Source: CBDIHH01 sp965279095
Lineage (GTDB): Bacteria > Pseudomonadota > Alphaproteobacteria > Caulobacterales > Caulobacteraceae
Direction of reading: 5' to 3'
Assembly (NCBI GenBank): GCA_965279095.1
Contig: CBDIHH010000006.1
Span: 1 to 64,000, forward strand
Length of the DNA: 64,000 nt
Made by a program: the position numbers and the translations under genes. The notes beneath the pieces were generated by a model. It did not search any database. It was not told the DNA's origin and saw nothing but the letters and a program-made list of their open reading frames with translations. This document shows, one piece after another, positions 1 through 8,215 of this stretch. Each line of letters begins with the position of its first letter. The first letter of the stretch is position 1.

Positions 1-1
1 G

Positions 2-31
2 GGCTTTGACGGGGCGGCCAGGGCGATCTAA
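2..31 (+). CDS. possible C-terminal end of an upstream gene
   Basis: The first bases can be read as a short open frame ending in TAA at 29-31 (last residues GFDGAARAI). The next gene starts 48 bases later on the same strand. Only nine codons are visible, so neither product nor reality can be established; it is listed as a possible partial gene. Confidence 0.25.
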   Translation, partial: GFDGAARAI

Positions 32-79
32 GCGGCGCCCTGGGCGCCGCTCCGTGGTTCTCGTGAAAGGTCTCCGCTG

Positions 80-976
80 GTGACTGCCGACCCGTTCCGC
101 CTGTCGCGCCGCGGCCTCATCGCCGCGGGGCCCGCCGGGCTCCTGGCCGGCTGCGGGCGCAAGGCCGCCGACGCCCCGGCCCGGCCGGCCAAGCCCAGGG
201 GCGACGCCCCCGTCACCCTGGAGTGGGCCGTGGCCGGCGCCTGGCGCAGCCCGGCCGACCGGGCCCGGGACCCCGCCCGTCACCCGGTGCAGAGCCTCGC
301 CTTCTGGGGGCTGAAGCCGGGGCAGACGGTGGTCGAGTTCTGGCCCGGGGCGGGGTGGTACACCGACATCATCGCCCCCTACCTCGCGGCCACCGGCGGC
401 CGGCTCTACGCCGCCAACCTCGAGGTCACCCCCGCCGAGCCCGCCGCGGCCGAGGCGGTCGACGCCTACCGGCGCAAGCTGGAGGCCAGTCCAAAAGTCT
501 ATGGCAAGGTCGAAATCACGGCCTTCGGCCCCGCCTCGGGTCCGGTCGCCCCCGCCGGCTCGGCCGACCTGGTGCTGTTCCTGCGCAACCTGCACAACTG
601 GATGGCCGCCGGCATCGCCGAGAAGGCCTTCCGCGACGCCTATGCCGCCCTGAAGCCTGGCGGCGTCCTGGGCATCGAGGAGCACCGCATTCCTCCGGGC
701 GCGGTTCAGGACGCCCTGGCGGGCGACGGTTACGTCCAGGAAGCCTATGCCAAGACCCTCGCCAAGGAGGCCGGCTTCCTGTTCGACAAGGCCAGCGAGG
801 TCAACGCCAATCCCAACGACGATCACGACCACCCCTTCGGCGTCTGGACCCTGCCGCCGGTGCGGCTGTCGGCCCCCCGCGGCCAGCCGCCGAACCCCAA
901 CTTCGACCATGCGCCCTACGACGCCATCGGCGAGAGCGACCGCATGACCCTGCGCTTCCTCAAGCCCACGCGCTGA
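80..976 (+). CDS. exported class I SAM-dependent methyltransferase-like protein
   Basis: A 298-residue protein starting at GTG. The N terminus has a twin-arginine-like signal followed by a lipobox (RRGLIAAGPAGLLAGCG), so it is probably an exported, lipid-anchored protein. The mature part has a Rossmann-type SAM motif (VVEFWPGAGWYTDIIAPYL) and the downstream ALKPGGVLGIEEH strand, which fit the predicted methyltransferases of the COG4798 type. These are usually periplasmic and of unknown substrate. The SCP2-like gene follows after 4 bases, so the two are probably cotranscribed. The fold is well supported; methyl transfer itself is inferred from family only. Confidence 0.8.
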   Translation: MTADPFRLSRRGLIAAGPAGLLAGCGRKAADAPARPAKPRGDAPVTLEWAVAGAWRSPADRARDPARHPVQSLAFWGLKPGQTVVEFWPGAGWYTDIIAPYLAATGGRLYAANLEVTPAEPAAAEAVDAYRRKLEASPKVYGKVEITAFGPASGPVAPAGSADLVLFLRNLHNWMAAGIAEKAFRDAYAALKPGGVLGIEEHRIPPGAVQDALAGDGYVQEAYAKTLAKEAGFLFDKASEVNANPNDDHDHPFGVWTLPPVRLSAPRGQPPNPNFDHAPYDAIGESDRMTLRFLKPTR

Positions 977-980
977 CCGC

Positions 981-1283
981 ATGGCCACCCTCACCGACGT
1001 CACCGCCCGGCTGCAACGGGCCCTGGAAGGCCAGGCGGGGCTTGATCGCACCCTCAAGGTCGACCTCAAGGGCGAGGGCTTCATCTTCGTCGACGGCGCC
1101 GTGGTCACCAATGCGGACGCCCCGGCGGACTGCACCCTGGTGATCAGCCTCGACGACCTTGTCGCCCTGGGGCAGGGCAAGCTGGATCCGGCGATGGCGA
1201 TGATGCGCGGTCGGCTGAAGGTGAAGGGCGATGTGTCGGTGGCGATGAAGCTTCCGGCGCTGCTGGCCAGCATCCGCGGATGA
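981..1283 (+). CDS. SCP2 sterol-binding domain protein
   Basis: A 100-residue protein consisting of a single SCP2 (sterol carrier protein 2) fold. The stretch around FIFVDGAVVTNADAPADC, then the LDDLVALGQGKLDPAMAMM turn and the GRLKVKGDVSVAMKL strand-helix, are typical of the family. Such domains bind lipids or acyl-CoA in a hydrophobic tunnel. It starts 4 bases after the methyltransferase-like gene and its stop overlaps the ATG of the following lysophospholipase-like hydrolase (1280), so the three look like one lipid-related operon. The ligand cannot be read from sequence. Confidence 0.85.
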   Translation: MATLTDVTARLQRALEGQAGLDRTLKVDLKGEGFIFVDGAVVTNADAPADCTLVISLDDLVALGQGKLDPAMAMMRGRLKVKGDVSVAMKLPALLASIRG

Positions 1284-2233
1284 CCGAGGGGGCCGCCCGG
1301 CTGGTGGGGACGGCCCTGGCCCCGGTCCCGCCCCGGGCGTCGGTCCATAGTGTCGAGGGCGCCGGCGGCGCGCCCCTGCGGGTCGCCCTGTTCGAGCCCG
1401 ACGGGCCGGCGCGCGGCTCGGTGTTCCTCAGCCCCGGGCGCACCGAGCCCATCGAGAAGTATTTCGAGGTGGTCGGCGAGCTGCAGGCCCGCGGTCTGAC
1501 GGTGCTGGTCCACGACTGGCGCGGCCAGGGCCTGTCGCATCGGCTGCTGCCCGACCGGCTGAAGGGCTACGCCGTGCGCTGGCAGGACTATGTCGCCGAC
1601 CATCGCACCTTGCTGTCGGCCTTCGCGGACCGGCTGGCGGCGCCGCGCATCGCCCTGGCCCACTCCATGGGCGGCTGCCTCACCGCCCTGGCCCTGCCGG
1701 ACGAGCCGCGCCTCCACGGGGCCCTGTTCACCTCGCCGATGTTCGCCATCAACCTGGGGGCCCGTCCGGCCTGGACGGCGCCGGCCATGGCCTGGGCGCA
1801 ACTGGCCCTGGGGCGCGGGACCGACTACCTGCCGGGTCAGCCCGCGGACCCCCTGTTCGACCAGTTCGAGCGGATGACCCACGACCGGGCCCGCTACGAC
1901 CGCCACATGGATCAGGTCCGCGCCTGTCCGGACATCGCCATCGCCGGGGCCACCTGGGGCTGGATGTCCGCGGCCCTGGGGGCGATGGCCGCGGTCAATC
2001 ACCCGGGCCTCGCCCGCCGCATCGCCATGCCGCTGACCATCCTGGCGGCGGCCGAGGACCGGGTGGTGGTCAATGCGCCGGCGCGGACCTTCGCCGCCCG
2101 CGCGCCGCGCGGCCTCTATGTCGAGGCGCCCGGGTCGCGCCACGAGATCATGATGGAGATCGACCCCATCCGCGCCGTCTTCTGGGACGCCTTCGACGCC
2201 CTGCTGGCGCGGGTCAGCGCGCCGATCGCCTGA
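1280..2233 (+). CDS. alpha/beta hydrolase, lysophospholipase (PldB) type
   Basis: A 317-residue alpha/beta hydrolase. The oxyanion region and early strands (GSVFLSPGRTEPIEKYFEVV, then VLVHDWRGQGLSHRL) are followed by the nucleophile elbow AHSMGG and a late DRVV and SRHE segment giving the likely Asp and His. This order matches the monoacylglycerol lipase/lysophospholipase L2 group. The ATG overlaps the stop of the SCP2 gene by 4 bases. The 3' end overlaps the converging hisN gene by 20 bases. Substrate is inferred as a lysophospholipid or monoglyceride from family only. Confidence 0.82.
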   Translation: MTEGAARLVGTALAPVPPRASVHSVEGAGGAPLRVALFEPDGPARGSVFLSPGRTEPIEKYFEVVGELQARGLTVLVHDWRGQGLSHRLLPDRLKGYAVRWQDYVADHRTLLSAFADRLAAPRIALAHSMGGCLTALALPDEPRLHGALFTSPMFAINLGARPAWTAPAMAWAQLALGRGTDYLPGQPADPLFDQFERMTHDRARYDRHMDQVRACPDIAIAGATWGWMSAALGAMAAVNHPGLARRIAMPLTILAAAEDRVVVNAPARTFAARAPRGLYVEAPGSRHEIMMEIDPIRAVFWDAFDALLARVSAPIA

Positions 2234-3032
2234 GGGCCACCAGGGCCTCGTCCAGGCACGCGCGGTCGCCGCCGGCGACGATCTGGCCGCCGTTCCGTCC
2301 GGCGCGCTGGCCGCGCCAGTCGGTGACGAAGCCGCCGGCGCCCTCGATCACCGGAATGATCGGGTCGATGTCCCAGGCCTTCAGCCCGGCCTCGATCACC
2401 AGGTCCATCTTGCCCAGGGCGACCATGGCGAACAGATAGGCGTCGCCGCCCAGCCGGGTCAGGCGCGACGCCGCGCGCACCTGGTTCCAGGCGCCGATCT
2501 CCGCGCCGTCGAAGCAGCCGACCGGGTCGGTGGCGCCGATGGTGGCGTCGGTGAGCAGGGGGCAGGGGCGCACCCTCAGGGGTGTCTCGCGGCCGTCGCG
2601 GATCAGGCGGGAGCCTGCCGCCGAGCCGGTGAACACCTCGCCGATGTAGGGTTGCCCGATGAGGCCGAGAACCGGCTCGCCCTGGTGGCGCAGGCCGATG
2701 AGCGTGCACCACAGGGGCAGACCCGCCACGAAGGCGCGGGTGCCGTCCACCGGGTCCAGCACCCACACGAACTCGGCGTCATCGCGGTCGGCCCCGTATT
2801 CCTCGCCCAGCACCCCGTGGTCGGGGAAGCGGTCGGCGATCAGAGCCCTGATCGCGCGCTCGGCGCCCCGGTCGGCCTCGGTGACCGGGTCGTAGTCTCC
2901 GGCGGTGCGCTTGTTGTCCATGCCGCAGTCGGTGCGGAACAGGGGCAGGGTCACCGCCGCGGCGGCCTCGTTCAGTTCGAGGATGAAGGTTTGCAGCGCG
3001 CTGAGGCGCTCCTCGGACAGGCGTTCGCTCAT
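2214..3032 (-). CDS. hisN: histidinol-phosphatase, inositol monophosphatase family
   Basis: A 272-residue member of the Mg-dependent inositol monophosphatase fold. The metal-binding motif is WVLDPVDGTRAFVAGLP, preceded by GEEYG (metal-ligand Glu) and followed by the C-terminal AWDIDPIIPVIEGAGG motif. The VDGTRAFVAGLPLWCTLIGL version is that of alphaproteobacterial HisN, which removes phosphate from histidinol phosphate in histidine synthesis, rather than of SuhB or CysQ. A CysQ-like paralogue lies at 31235-32023, which allows comparison. It is monocistronic here, convergent with the hydrolase on its 3' side. Confidence 0.82.
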   Translation of the reverse strand: MSERLSEERLSALQTFILELNEAAAAVTLPLFRTDCGMDNKRTAGDYDPVTEADRGAERAIRALIADRFPDHGVLGEEYGADRDDAEFVWVLDPVDGTRAFVAGLPLWCTLIGLRHQGEPVLGLIGQPYIGEVFTGSAAGSRLIRDGRETPLRVRPCPLLTDATIGATDPVGCFDGAEIGAWNQVRAASRLTRLGGDAYLFAMVALGKMDLVIEAGLKAWDIDPIIPVIEGAGGFVTDWRGQRAGRNGGQIVAGGDRACLDEALVALRRSAR

Positions 3033-3084
3033 CCCCGTCTTATAGCAGCGCCCCTGTCCATGAGGACAAGGGCCGGCGTCGATA

Positions 3085-3474
3085 TCAGGCGATGTCGCCG
3101 TCGCCGCCGTTGAGCGACTTGGCCAGATCCAGCAGCCGGCGGCGGGGCCGCTCCCCCAGCTGGTAGTAGGCGCGGATCAGGTCGAGGGTCTCCTTGCGGG
3201 CGAACATCTCTCCGCCGCCTTCCGCCCGCTCGGCCGCCGCGCGCTCGCTATGCTGCTCGGCCAGGCCGTCGAAGAAGTAGGTCACTGGCACCTCCAGCGC
3301 CTGCGACAGCTGCCACAGGCGGGCGGCCGAGATGCGATTGGCGCCGCACTCGTATTTCTGAATCTGCTGGAAGCGCACGCCCACGGAGATGGCGAGCTGC
3401 TGCTGCGTCAGGCCGAGCAGCCGGCGGCGGCGGCGCAGGCGCATGCCCAGGTGAAGGTCGATGTCGTTCGCCAT
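3085..3474 (-). CDS. XRE-family helix-turn-helix regulator
   Basis: The ATG at 3474 gives 129 residues (MANDIDLHLG...). An upstream in-frame start would add 28 unlikely residues overlapping the divergent gene's leader. Residues about 10-65 form a Cro/C1 HTH (LGLTQQQLAISVGVRFQQIQ, then KYECGANRISAARLWQLSQ), with VPVTYFFDGL closing the domain. The C-terminal half is helical (ETLDLIRAYYQLGERPRRRL). This architecture is common in Caulobacterales and Rhizobiales. It is divergent from the acyltransferase at 3593 with about 118 bases between them, so it may control itself and that gene; this is inference. Confidence 0.85.
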   Translation of the reverse strand: MANDIDLHLGMRLRRRRRLLGLTQQQLAISVGVRFQQIQKYECGANRISAARLWQLSQALEVPVTYFFDGLAEQHSERAAAERAEGGGEMFARKETLDLIRAYYQLGERPRRRLLDLAKSLNGGDGDIA

Positions 3475-3592
3475 TGGCGCACGCCCCCTTGTCGCTCCCT
3501 GTGCCGATGCGGCACAGGCTGTTCTTCCCCTCGCAAGCGACATGCCGCACCGTTTCATTGCCTGCGAGGCGAGGAGACGGGTAACTAGGCCG

Positions 3593-4522
3593 ATGCCCGA
3601 TCCTTCCTCGCACCGCCGTGTGTCATTCCTTCAGGACCTGGCCTGGCGCGTCGAGGCCGCCGGCTACGACCTGTTCACCGGGCTGTTCCGCCTGCTGCCC
3701 CTGGACGTGGCCTCCGCCGTGGGCGGCGCGGTGCTGCGGGTCATCGGCCCCCTCAGCGGCGCCCATCGCACCGCCGAGCGCAACCTGCGCATCGCCTTTC
3801 CCGAGATGGGGGCGGCCGAGCGGGCCCGCATCCTGAGGGCCCAATGGGACAATGTCGGCCGACTGTTCGCCGAATTCCCGGCCATGGATCGTCTGACCCC
3901 TGCCAGCGGCCGCATCGAGGTGATCGGCGGCGAGCGACTGCACGCCATCGCCGCTGAGGGGCGGCCGGTGGTGTTCGTCTCCGGTCATCTGTCCAACTGG
4001 GAGATCATGCCGGCGGTGATCGTCGCGTCCGGCGTGACCTGTCAGATCACCTACCGGGCGGCCAACAACCCCTATATCGACCGTCGCATCATCGAGAGCC
4101 GCCGCCGCTACGGGGTGCGGCTGTTCGCGCCCAAGGGGGGCTCGGGCTCGCGGGAGATCCTCGACGCCATGGCCAAGGGCCAGTCGGTGGCGCTGATGAA
4201 CGACCAGAAGTTCAACAACGGCGTCCTGGCGCCCTTCTTTGGCCACCCCGCCCACACGGCCCCGGGGCCGACCCGTCTGGCCCTGCGCTTCGGCGGCGTG
4301 CTCCAGCCCATGTCCGTGCAGCGCACCCGCGGCGCCCGTTTCCGGGTGGTGGTGCACGAGCCGATCGTGCTGGACGACACCGGCGACCGCTCCCACGACA
4401 TCGAGGCCGGCGTCGCTCGCATCAACGCCTTCGTGGAGGCGCGTGTGCGCGAGCGGCCGCAGGAATGGTTCTGGGTGCACCGGCGCTGGCCGGCCGAGGT
4501 CTATGCGGCGCTGGACGCCTGA
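3593..4522 (+). CDS. lipid A / lysophospholipid acyltransferase, LpxL/HtrB family
   Basis: The ATG at 3593 gives 309 residues; a longer frame upstream is not supported. The family block HLSNWEIMP gives the HX4(D/E)-type catalytic motif, followed by ITYRAANNPYIDR, the GSREILDAMAKGQSVALMND segment and a C-terminal WFWVHRRWP, all typical of Kdo-lipid A late acyltransferases. It is probably a peripheral inner-membrane enzyme adding a secondary acyl chain to lipid A. It is not in the lpxK/waaA block at 25-34 kb. The chain-length specificity cannot be read from sequence. Confidence 0.87.
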   Translation: MPDPSSHRRVSFLQDLAWRVEAAGYDLFTGLFRLLPLDVASAVGGAVLRVIGPLSGAHRTAERNLRIAFPEMGAAERARILRAQWDNVGRLFAEFPAMDRLTPASGRIEVIGGERLHAIAAEGRPVVFVSGHLSNWEIMPAVIVASGVTCQITYRAANNPYIDRRIIESRRRYGVRLFAPKGGSGSREILDAMAKGQSVALMNDQKFNNGVLAPFFGHPAHTAPGPTRLALRFGGVLQPMSVQRTRGARFRVVVHEPIVLDDTGDRSHDIEAGVARINAFVEARVRERPQEWFWVHRRWPAEVYAALDA

Positions 4523-4525
4523 GCC

Positions 4526-5038
4526 TCAGCCCAGGGCGACGACCCTCTGGTGATCGGTCGCCCGGCGCCAGGGGCCGATATGTTGCGGGTCGGCCCGGCG
4601 GCGGCGGCAGGGCCCATGGTAGTCCGCCGTCTTCACGAAGGGGCGGGTCTTGTAGATCACCGCATTGATGCGATCGACCACCGAGCGGGCGGTGACCGGC
4701 TTGACCACGAACTCGGTGACCCCGGCGTCGCGGGCCTCGAACACCCGGGCCTTCTCGGCGTGGCCGGTCATCATGATGATCGGCAGATAGGGGTTGGGGC
4801 TGTCGGCGGAGTTGCGCACCAGCTGGGTGAACGCCACCCCGTCCACCGGCGCCATTTGGAAATCGACGATGGCCATGTCCGCAGGCCACTCGCGCAGGGC
4901 GTTGAGCGCCGAGGCGCCGTCATGGCATTCGGTCACCTGGCGGATGCCGATGCCCTCGAGGATGCTCACGATGATCGCCCGCATATGGGCATTGTCATCG
5001 GCGATCAGGACACGGACTTCACTGAGGGCGGAGGACAT
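4526..5038 (-). CDS. single-domain response regulator, CheY-like
   Basis: The start at 5038 (MSSALSEVRVLIADDNAHM) gives 170 residues. The receiver domain has the acidic pair DD, the phospho-acceptor in MAIVDFQMAPVDGV, the Thr in IIMMTGH and the Lys in FVVKPVT. There is no DNA-binding output domain; the roughly 45-residue tail (TRPFVKTADYHGPCRRRRAD...) is basic. Such stand-alone receivers act by protein contact or in phosphorelays. It is convergent with the acyltransferase (4-base gap). No cognate kinase is adjacent, and the nearest ones are near 12.6 kb. Confidence 0.87.
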   Translation of the reverse strand: MSSALSEVRVLIADDNAHMRAIIVSILEGIGIRQVTECHDGASALNALREWPADMAIVDFQMAPVDGVAFTQLVRNSADSPNPYLPIIMMTGHAEKARVFEARDAGVTEFVVKPVTARSVVDRINAVIYKTRPFVKTADYHGPCRRRRADPQHIGPWRRATDHQRVVALG

Positions 5039-5127
5039 TGCGGGCCTACGAGGAGGGTCGAACTGAGCCGTTGAATGGACAGAACTAGGCAATATTGTCT
5101 ATAAATATATTAATCCGGTCACGGTTA

Positions 5128-5973
5128 TCAAATGATGTCTGGCGCGCGAACGCCCACCATCAGGGTGGGGTCGAGGTGGCGCTGTCGCCAGCTCATCCGC
5201 CAGCACAGGTGCGGCCCGGTGGCGCGCCCCTCCATCCCCACGGCGCCCAGCCGCTCGCCGCGCACGACCCGTTGGCCTGCCCGGGCGTCCACCTGCGACA
5301 GGTGCAGATAGGCGCTGACCAGGCCCTGGCCGTGGTCGAGAAGCACCAACCCGCCCTCGAAATGGAGCCCCGGCTCGGCGAAGGACACCAGCCCGCCCGC
5401 CGGCGCCGTCACCGGGGTTCCCACCGGGGCGGCCAGATCGGCGCCGTAGTGCGGCCGCCGCGCCTCGCCGTTGAGCACCCTCTGGCCGCCGAACCGCCCG
5501 GTGACCCGCCAACCCTGCAGGGGCATGACGAAGCCGGTCCTGAAGTCGTCGCTGTCGGCCTGGCTGGCGAAGCCGACCGCCTTGCGCGCCGCCTCGGCCC
5601 GGATGCGCGCCAGCAGGGCCGGGTCGCTGGGACTGACCTGGTCGGCGGGCAGGCCGTCGATGCGCTGGATGTCGAAGTCCCCCGGGGCGATGGCCAGGGC
5701 GTGCTCGCTGCGCCCGTCCGGCGTGACCACCGCGAGCAGGGCGGACGGCGGCGCGTCGCGGTCAAAACCGATGACGAAATAGCCCGCCTGCGACGCCTGG
5801 GTCACGGGCGCCCCGTCCAGCAGCACCGTGGCGCGCGGCTCGGTGCGGCCCAGGGCGAAGCCGCCCTGAACATAGCGGCCGTTCAGCTGAAGGCGTGGCG
5901 CCTGGGCGCGGGCCGGACCCGCCAGGAGCAGGGCCCCCGCACCGGCCAGCAGCTCGCGCCGGCGCGCGATCAC
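5128..5973 (-). CDS. exported M23-family peptidase / LytM-domain protein
   Basis: A 281-residue protein with a signal peptide (RRRELLAGAGALLLAGPARA). The C-terminal LytM/M23 domain has the metal motif HYGADLAAPVGTPVTAP (His and Asp ligands) and the core VLLDHGQGLVSAYLHLSQV. The last motif reads TGPHLCW: Cys257 stands where the third zinc ligand (HxH) is usually His. It probably works on peptidoglycan in the periplasm, as a hydrolase or, if metal binding is lost, an activator. Its ATG overlaps the stop of the DUF2093 gene by 4 bases, so they are cotranscribed. Confidence 0.83.
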   Translation of the reverse strand: MIARRRELLAGAGALLLAGPARAQAPRLQLNGRYVQGGFALGRTEPRATVLLDGAPVTQASQAGYFVIGFDRDAPPSALLAVVTPDGRSEHALAIAPGDFDIQRIDGLPADQVSPSDPALLARIRAEAARKAVGFASQADSDDFRTGFVMPLQGWRVTGRFGGQRVLNGEARRPHYGADLAAPVGTPVTAPAGGLVSFAEPGLHFEGGLVLLDHGQGLVSAYLHLSQVDARAGQRVVRGERLGAVGMEGRATGPHLCWRMSWRQRHLDPTLMVGVRAPDII

Positions 5974-6197
5974 CCCTTGCCCGACATTTCCTGGAAGCGG
6001 ACCAGGGCCTCGCGGGGACTGGCGTAGGCCTCCTGCGCGGCCGGGCTCCAGTAGCGCAGGGCCTCCAGGGGAATGCGCACCCCCGACACCGCGCAGGTGA
6101 CGTAGCGGCCCGGCTTCAGTACGGCGTACTCGCCGTCGCCATAGTGGAGGACCGCTTCGTCGGGGCCGCGGGGCAGAGTTCGGTCGTGGGCGTTCAT
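5970..6197 (-). CDS. DUF2093 family protein
   Basis: A 75-residue protein matching the small alphaproteobacterial DUF2093 family. Visible features are GDGEYAVLKPGRYVTCAVSG followed by IPLEALRYWSPAAQEAYASP. No signal peptide or membrane segment is seen. It is the first gene of a two-gene unit with the M23 protein and lies just upstream of the 3' end of xseA on the same strand. Such proteins have no known function to my knowledge; a cell-envelope link is only suggested by the neighbour. Confidence 0.82.
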   Translation of the reverse strand: MNAHDRTLPRGPDEAVLHYGDGEYAVLKPGRYVTCAVSGVRIPLEALRYWSPAAQEAYASPREALVRFQEMSGKG

Positions 6198-6237
6198 GCC
6201 GCCAATGTAGCGCCGCGGCCGCCCGGCGAAAAGCGGT

Positions 6238-7791
6238 TCAGAACAGGCTGCCCTGGCGGGTGTCGGCGCCCTTGCCCCGGGGGCCCGGCCGGGCCCCGTC
6301 GATCACAGCCTCGCGCGCCTGGTCCTCGAACATCAGCCGCACCGCGTCGCCCGACGCCAGCTCGGCCCCCGACATCACCACTGACCCGTCCGGCCGCTTG
6401 ACCCTGACGAAGCCGGGCTTGGGCGGCCGATCGGGATTCAGCGAGGCGAACAGGCGATCGACGGCCGCGAGCCGTTCTGCGGCCCGCTCCAGCCTGCGCG
6501 CCGCCGCTGGGGGCAGCCGCTCCGCCAGGGCGCCGGTGCGCTCGGCGCCCGCGTCGATGCGCCGGGTCAGCAGGCTCGGGGTCAGGCGCGAGGCGAACCG
6601 CGTCAGGTCGCGCTCATGGGCGGCGGCGTTCTTCTCCAGGCCCGCGCCGAGGCGGCCGGCCAGGCCGGTGATCCGCGCGGTCTCGGCCTGCACGCGGCGC
6701 TCGATCAGGGCCGGGGTCAGGCGCGCCGCCTGGCGGACGAGATCGCGTTCGTGGACGGCGGTGTTCTTGGCCAGCGCCGCCCCCAGGCGGCCGGAGGCCA
6801 GGTCGAACCTCTGGCTGGCCAGGGCGAGGATGTCCGCCGGCCGGGGCAAGCCCCGCGCGGCCGACACCAGCCGCCCCCGGCGGTCCTCCAGCAGCCGCAC
6901 GCCGCACCGGCTGAGGCGCTCTTGATAGCCGGCCACCGCCGCCTTCAGCTCGCCCAGCACCGGGGTGGCCATCTCCGCGGCGGCCGTGGGGGTCGGCGCC
7001 CGCCGGTCGGACACGAAGTCGATCAGGGTGGTGTCGGTCTCGTGGCCGACGGCGGAGATCAGCGGGATGGCGCTGGCCGCCGCGGCGCGCGCCAGGGCCT
7101 CGTCATTGAAGGCCCACAGATCCTCCACCGAGCCGCCGCCGCGGGCGACGATGAGGATGTCGGGGCGGGGCAGGGGGCCGCCCGCGGTCATGGCGTTGAA
7201 ACCGGCGATGGCGGCGCACACCTGGGCGGCCGCCTGGTCGCCCTGCACCACCACCGGCCACACCACCACCCGGCAGGGCCAGCGGTCGCGGATGCGGTGG
7301 AGGATGTCGCGGATCACCGCCCCGGTAGGGCTGGTGATCACCCCGATCACCGCCGGCATCCCCGGCAGGGGCCGCTTGCGCGCCGCCTCGAACAGGCCTT
7401 CGGCGGCGAGCTTCGCCTTCAGCCGCTCCAGCTGCGCCAGCAAGGCGCCGACCCCGGCCGGCTCCATGGTCTCGATGACGATCTGGTATTTGGACGAGGC
7501 CGGATAGGTGGTGATCCGTCCCGTGACGATCACCTCCATGCCCTGCTGGGGCTGGCAGGCCAGGGCCCGCACCTGCCCCTTCCACACCACGCCATCGATA
7601 CAGGCCTTGTCGTCCTTCAGGCTCAGATAGACATGGCCGGAGGCGTGGCGGGTGACCTTGGACAGCTCCGCGCGCACCCGCACGAAGCCGTAGGAGTCCT
7701 CCAGGGTGCGTTTGAGGGCGAAGGCCAGTTCGGAGACCGAATAGGCCTTGGCGTTGCCGGCGTCGGCGGGGGGGGTGTCGACCAGGGTCAT
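6238..7791 (-). CDS. xseA: exodeoxyribonuclease VII large subunit
   Basis: The ATG at 7791 gives 517 residues. The N-terminal OB fold (YSVSELAFALKRTLEDSYGF) is followed by the catalytic domain with GVITSPTGAVIRDILHR, DILIVARGGGSVEDLWAFN and ISAVGHETDTTLIDFVSD, all diagnostic of XseA. The C-terminal half is a long helical region containing a duplicated segment of about 50 residues (KNTAVHERDLVRQAARLTP and KNAAAHERDLTRFASRLTP). This makes the protein longer than the E. coli subunit. With the small subunit XseB it degrades single-stranded DNA. XseB is not in the window. The stop is 40 bases from DUF2093. Confidence 0.95.
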   Translation of the reverse strand: MTLVDTPPADAGNAKAYSVSELAFALKRTLEDSYGFVRVRAELSKVTRHASGHVYLSLKDDKACIDGVVWKGQVRALACQPQQGMEVIVTGRITTYPASSKYQIVIETMEPAGVGALLAQLERLKAKLAAEGLFEAARKRPLPGMPAVIGVITSPTGAVIRDILHRIRDRWPCRVVVWPVVVQGDQAAAQVCAAIAGFNAMTAGGPLPRPDILIVARGGGSVEDLWAFNDEALARAAAASAIPLISAVGHETDTTLIDFVSDRRAPTPTAAAEMATPVLGELKAAVAGYQERLSRCGVRLLEDRRGRLVSAARGLPRPADILALASQRFDLASGRLGAALAKNTAVHERDLVRQAARLTPALIERRVQAETARITGLAGRLGAGLEKNAAAHERDLTRFASRLTPSLLTRRIDAGAERTGALAERLPPAAARRLERAAERLAAVDRLFASLNPDRPPKPGFVRVKRPDGSVVMSGAELASGDAVRLMFEDQAREAVIDGARPGPRGKGADTRQGSLF

Positions 7792-7845
7792 GGGCCCCAA
7801 CATAGGTGGTGGAGCCGGATCTGGGCAGGGGGTATGCAGAGGCTC

Positions 7846-8007
7846 ATGACCACAGCGGTTCCCCCCACCCCGCGCCCCGATCCGCCGCCCGCCCCGGCGC
7901 CGGACACCCACCGCCGCGACCTGATCACCAGCCTGGCCCTGGGCGCCCTGGCCGGCGGCGGCGCGGTGCTGCTCATCGCCGCCCTGCTGGTGATGGCGGG
8001 GCGGTAA
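7846..8007 (+). CDS. small single-pass membrane protein
   Basis: A 53-residue open frame (MTTAVPPTPRPDPPPAPAPD...) between the divergent xseA start and purD. It has a Pro-rich N-terminal arm of about 25 residues, a basic turn (THRRDLI) and one hydrophobic helix (LALGALAGGGAVLLIAALLV), so it should insert once in the membrane with the Pro-rich arm outside the helix. A second ATG lies 12 bases upstream (7834). Function unknown. The Pro/Ala composition also fits random GC-rich sequence, but the clean helix and the position favour a real gene. Confidence 0.5.
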   Translation: MTTAVPPTPRPDPPPAPAPDTHRRDLITSLALGALAGGGAVLLIAALLVMAGR

Positions 8008-8044
8008 GCCTGACGCGGAGCGCACGGCCACCATCCATCTCGCG

Positions 8045-8123
8045 TCCCCGGCGTACGCCGGGGTCCAGATCATAAGGAGCCGCCCGCCGTGCTTTAGGAT
8101 CTGGGTCCCGGCGTACGCCGGGA
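8045..8123. repeat. paired palindromic repeat (BIME-like), GTAC-centred family
   Basis: Two copies of the palindrome CCCCGGCGTACGCCGGGG face each other 59 bases apart, and the flanking CCAGAT and ATCTGG are also complementary. The same pair with a different linker is at 45534-45613, and a single copy is at 43889-43908. It lies in the gap before purD. Confidence 0.85.
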
Positions 8124-8215
8124 ACGCGACTTTTTCGAAGCGATCGGTTTCGCACTGGAGTAGGAGCGGGCGCTGACGGCTTGACCCCCGCCGCCCTGCG
8201 GGCCAACAGCAGGTC

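Noticed and set aside
5090..5127. AT-rich patch as a promoter of the response regulator at 4526-5038
   Set aside because: It is in a suitable place, but no convincing -35/-10 pair could be defined, so it is not listed as a feature.
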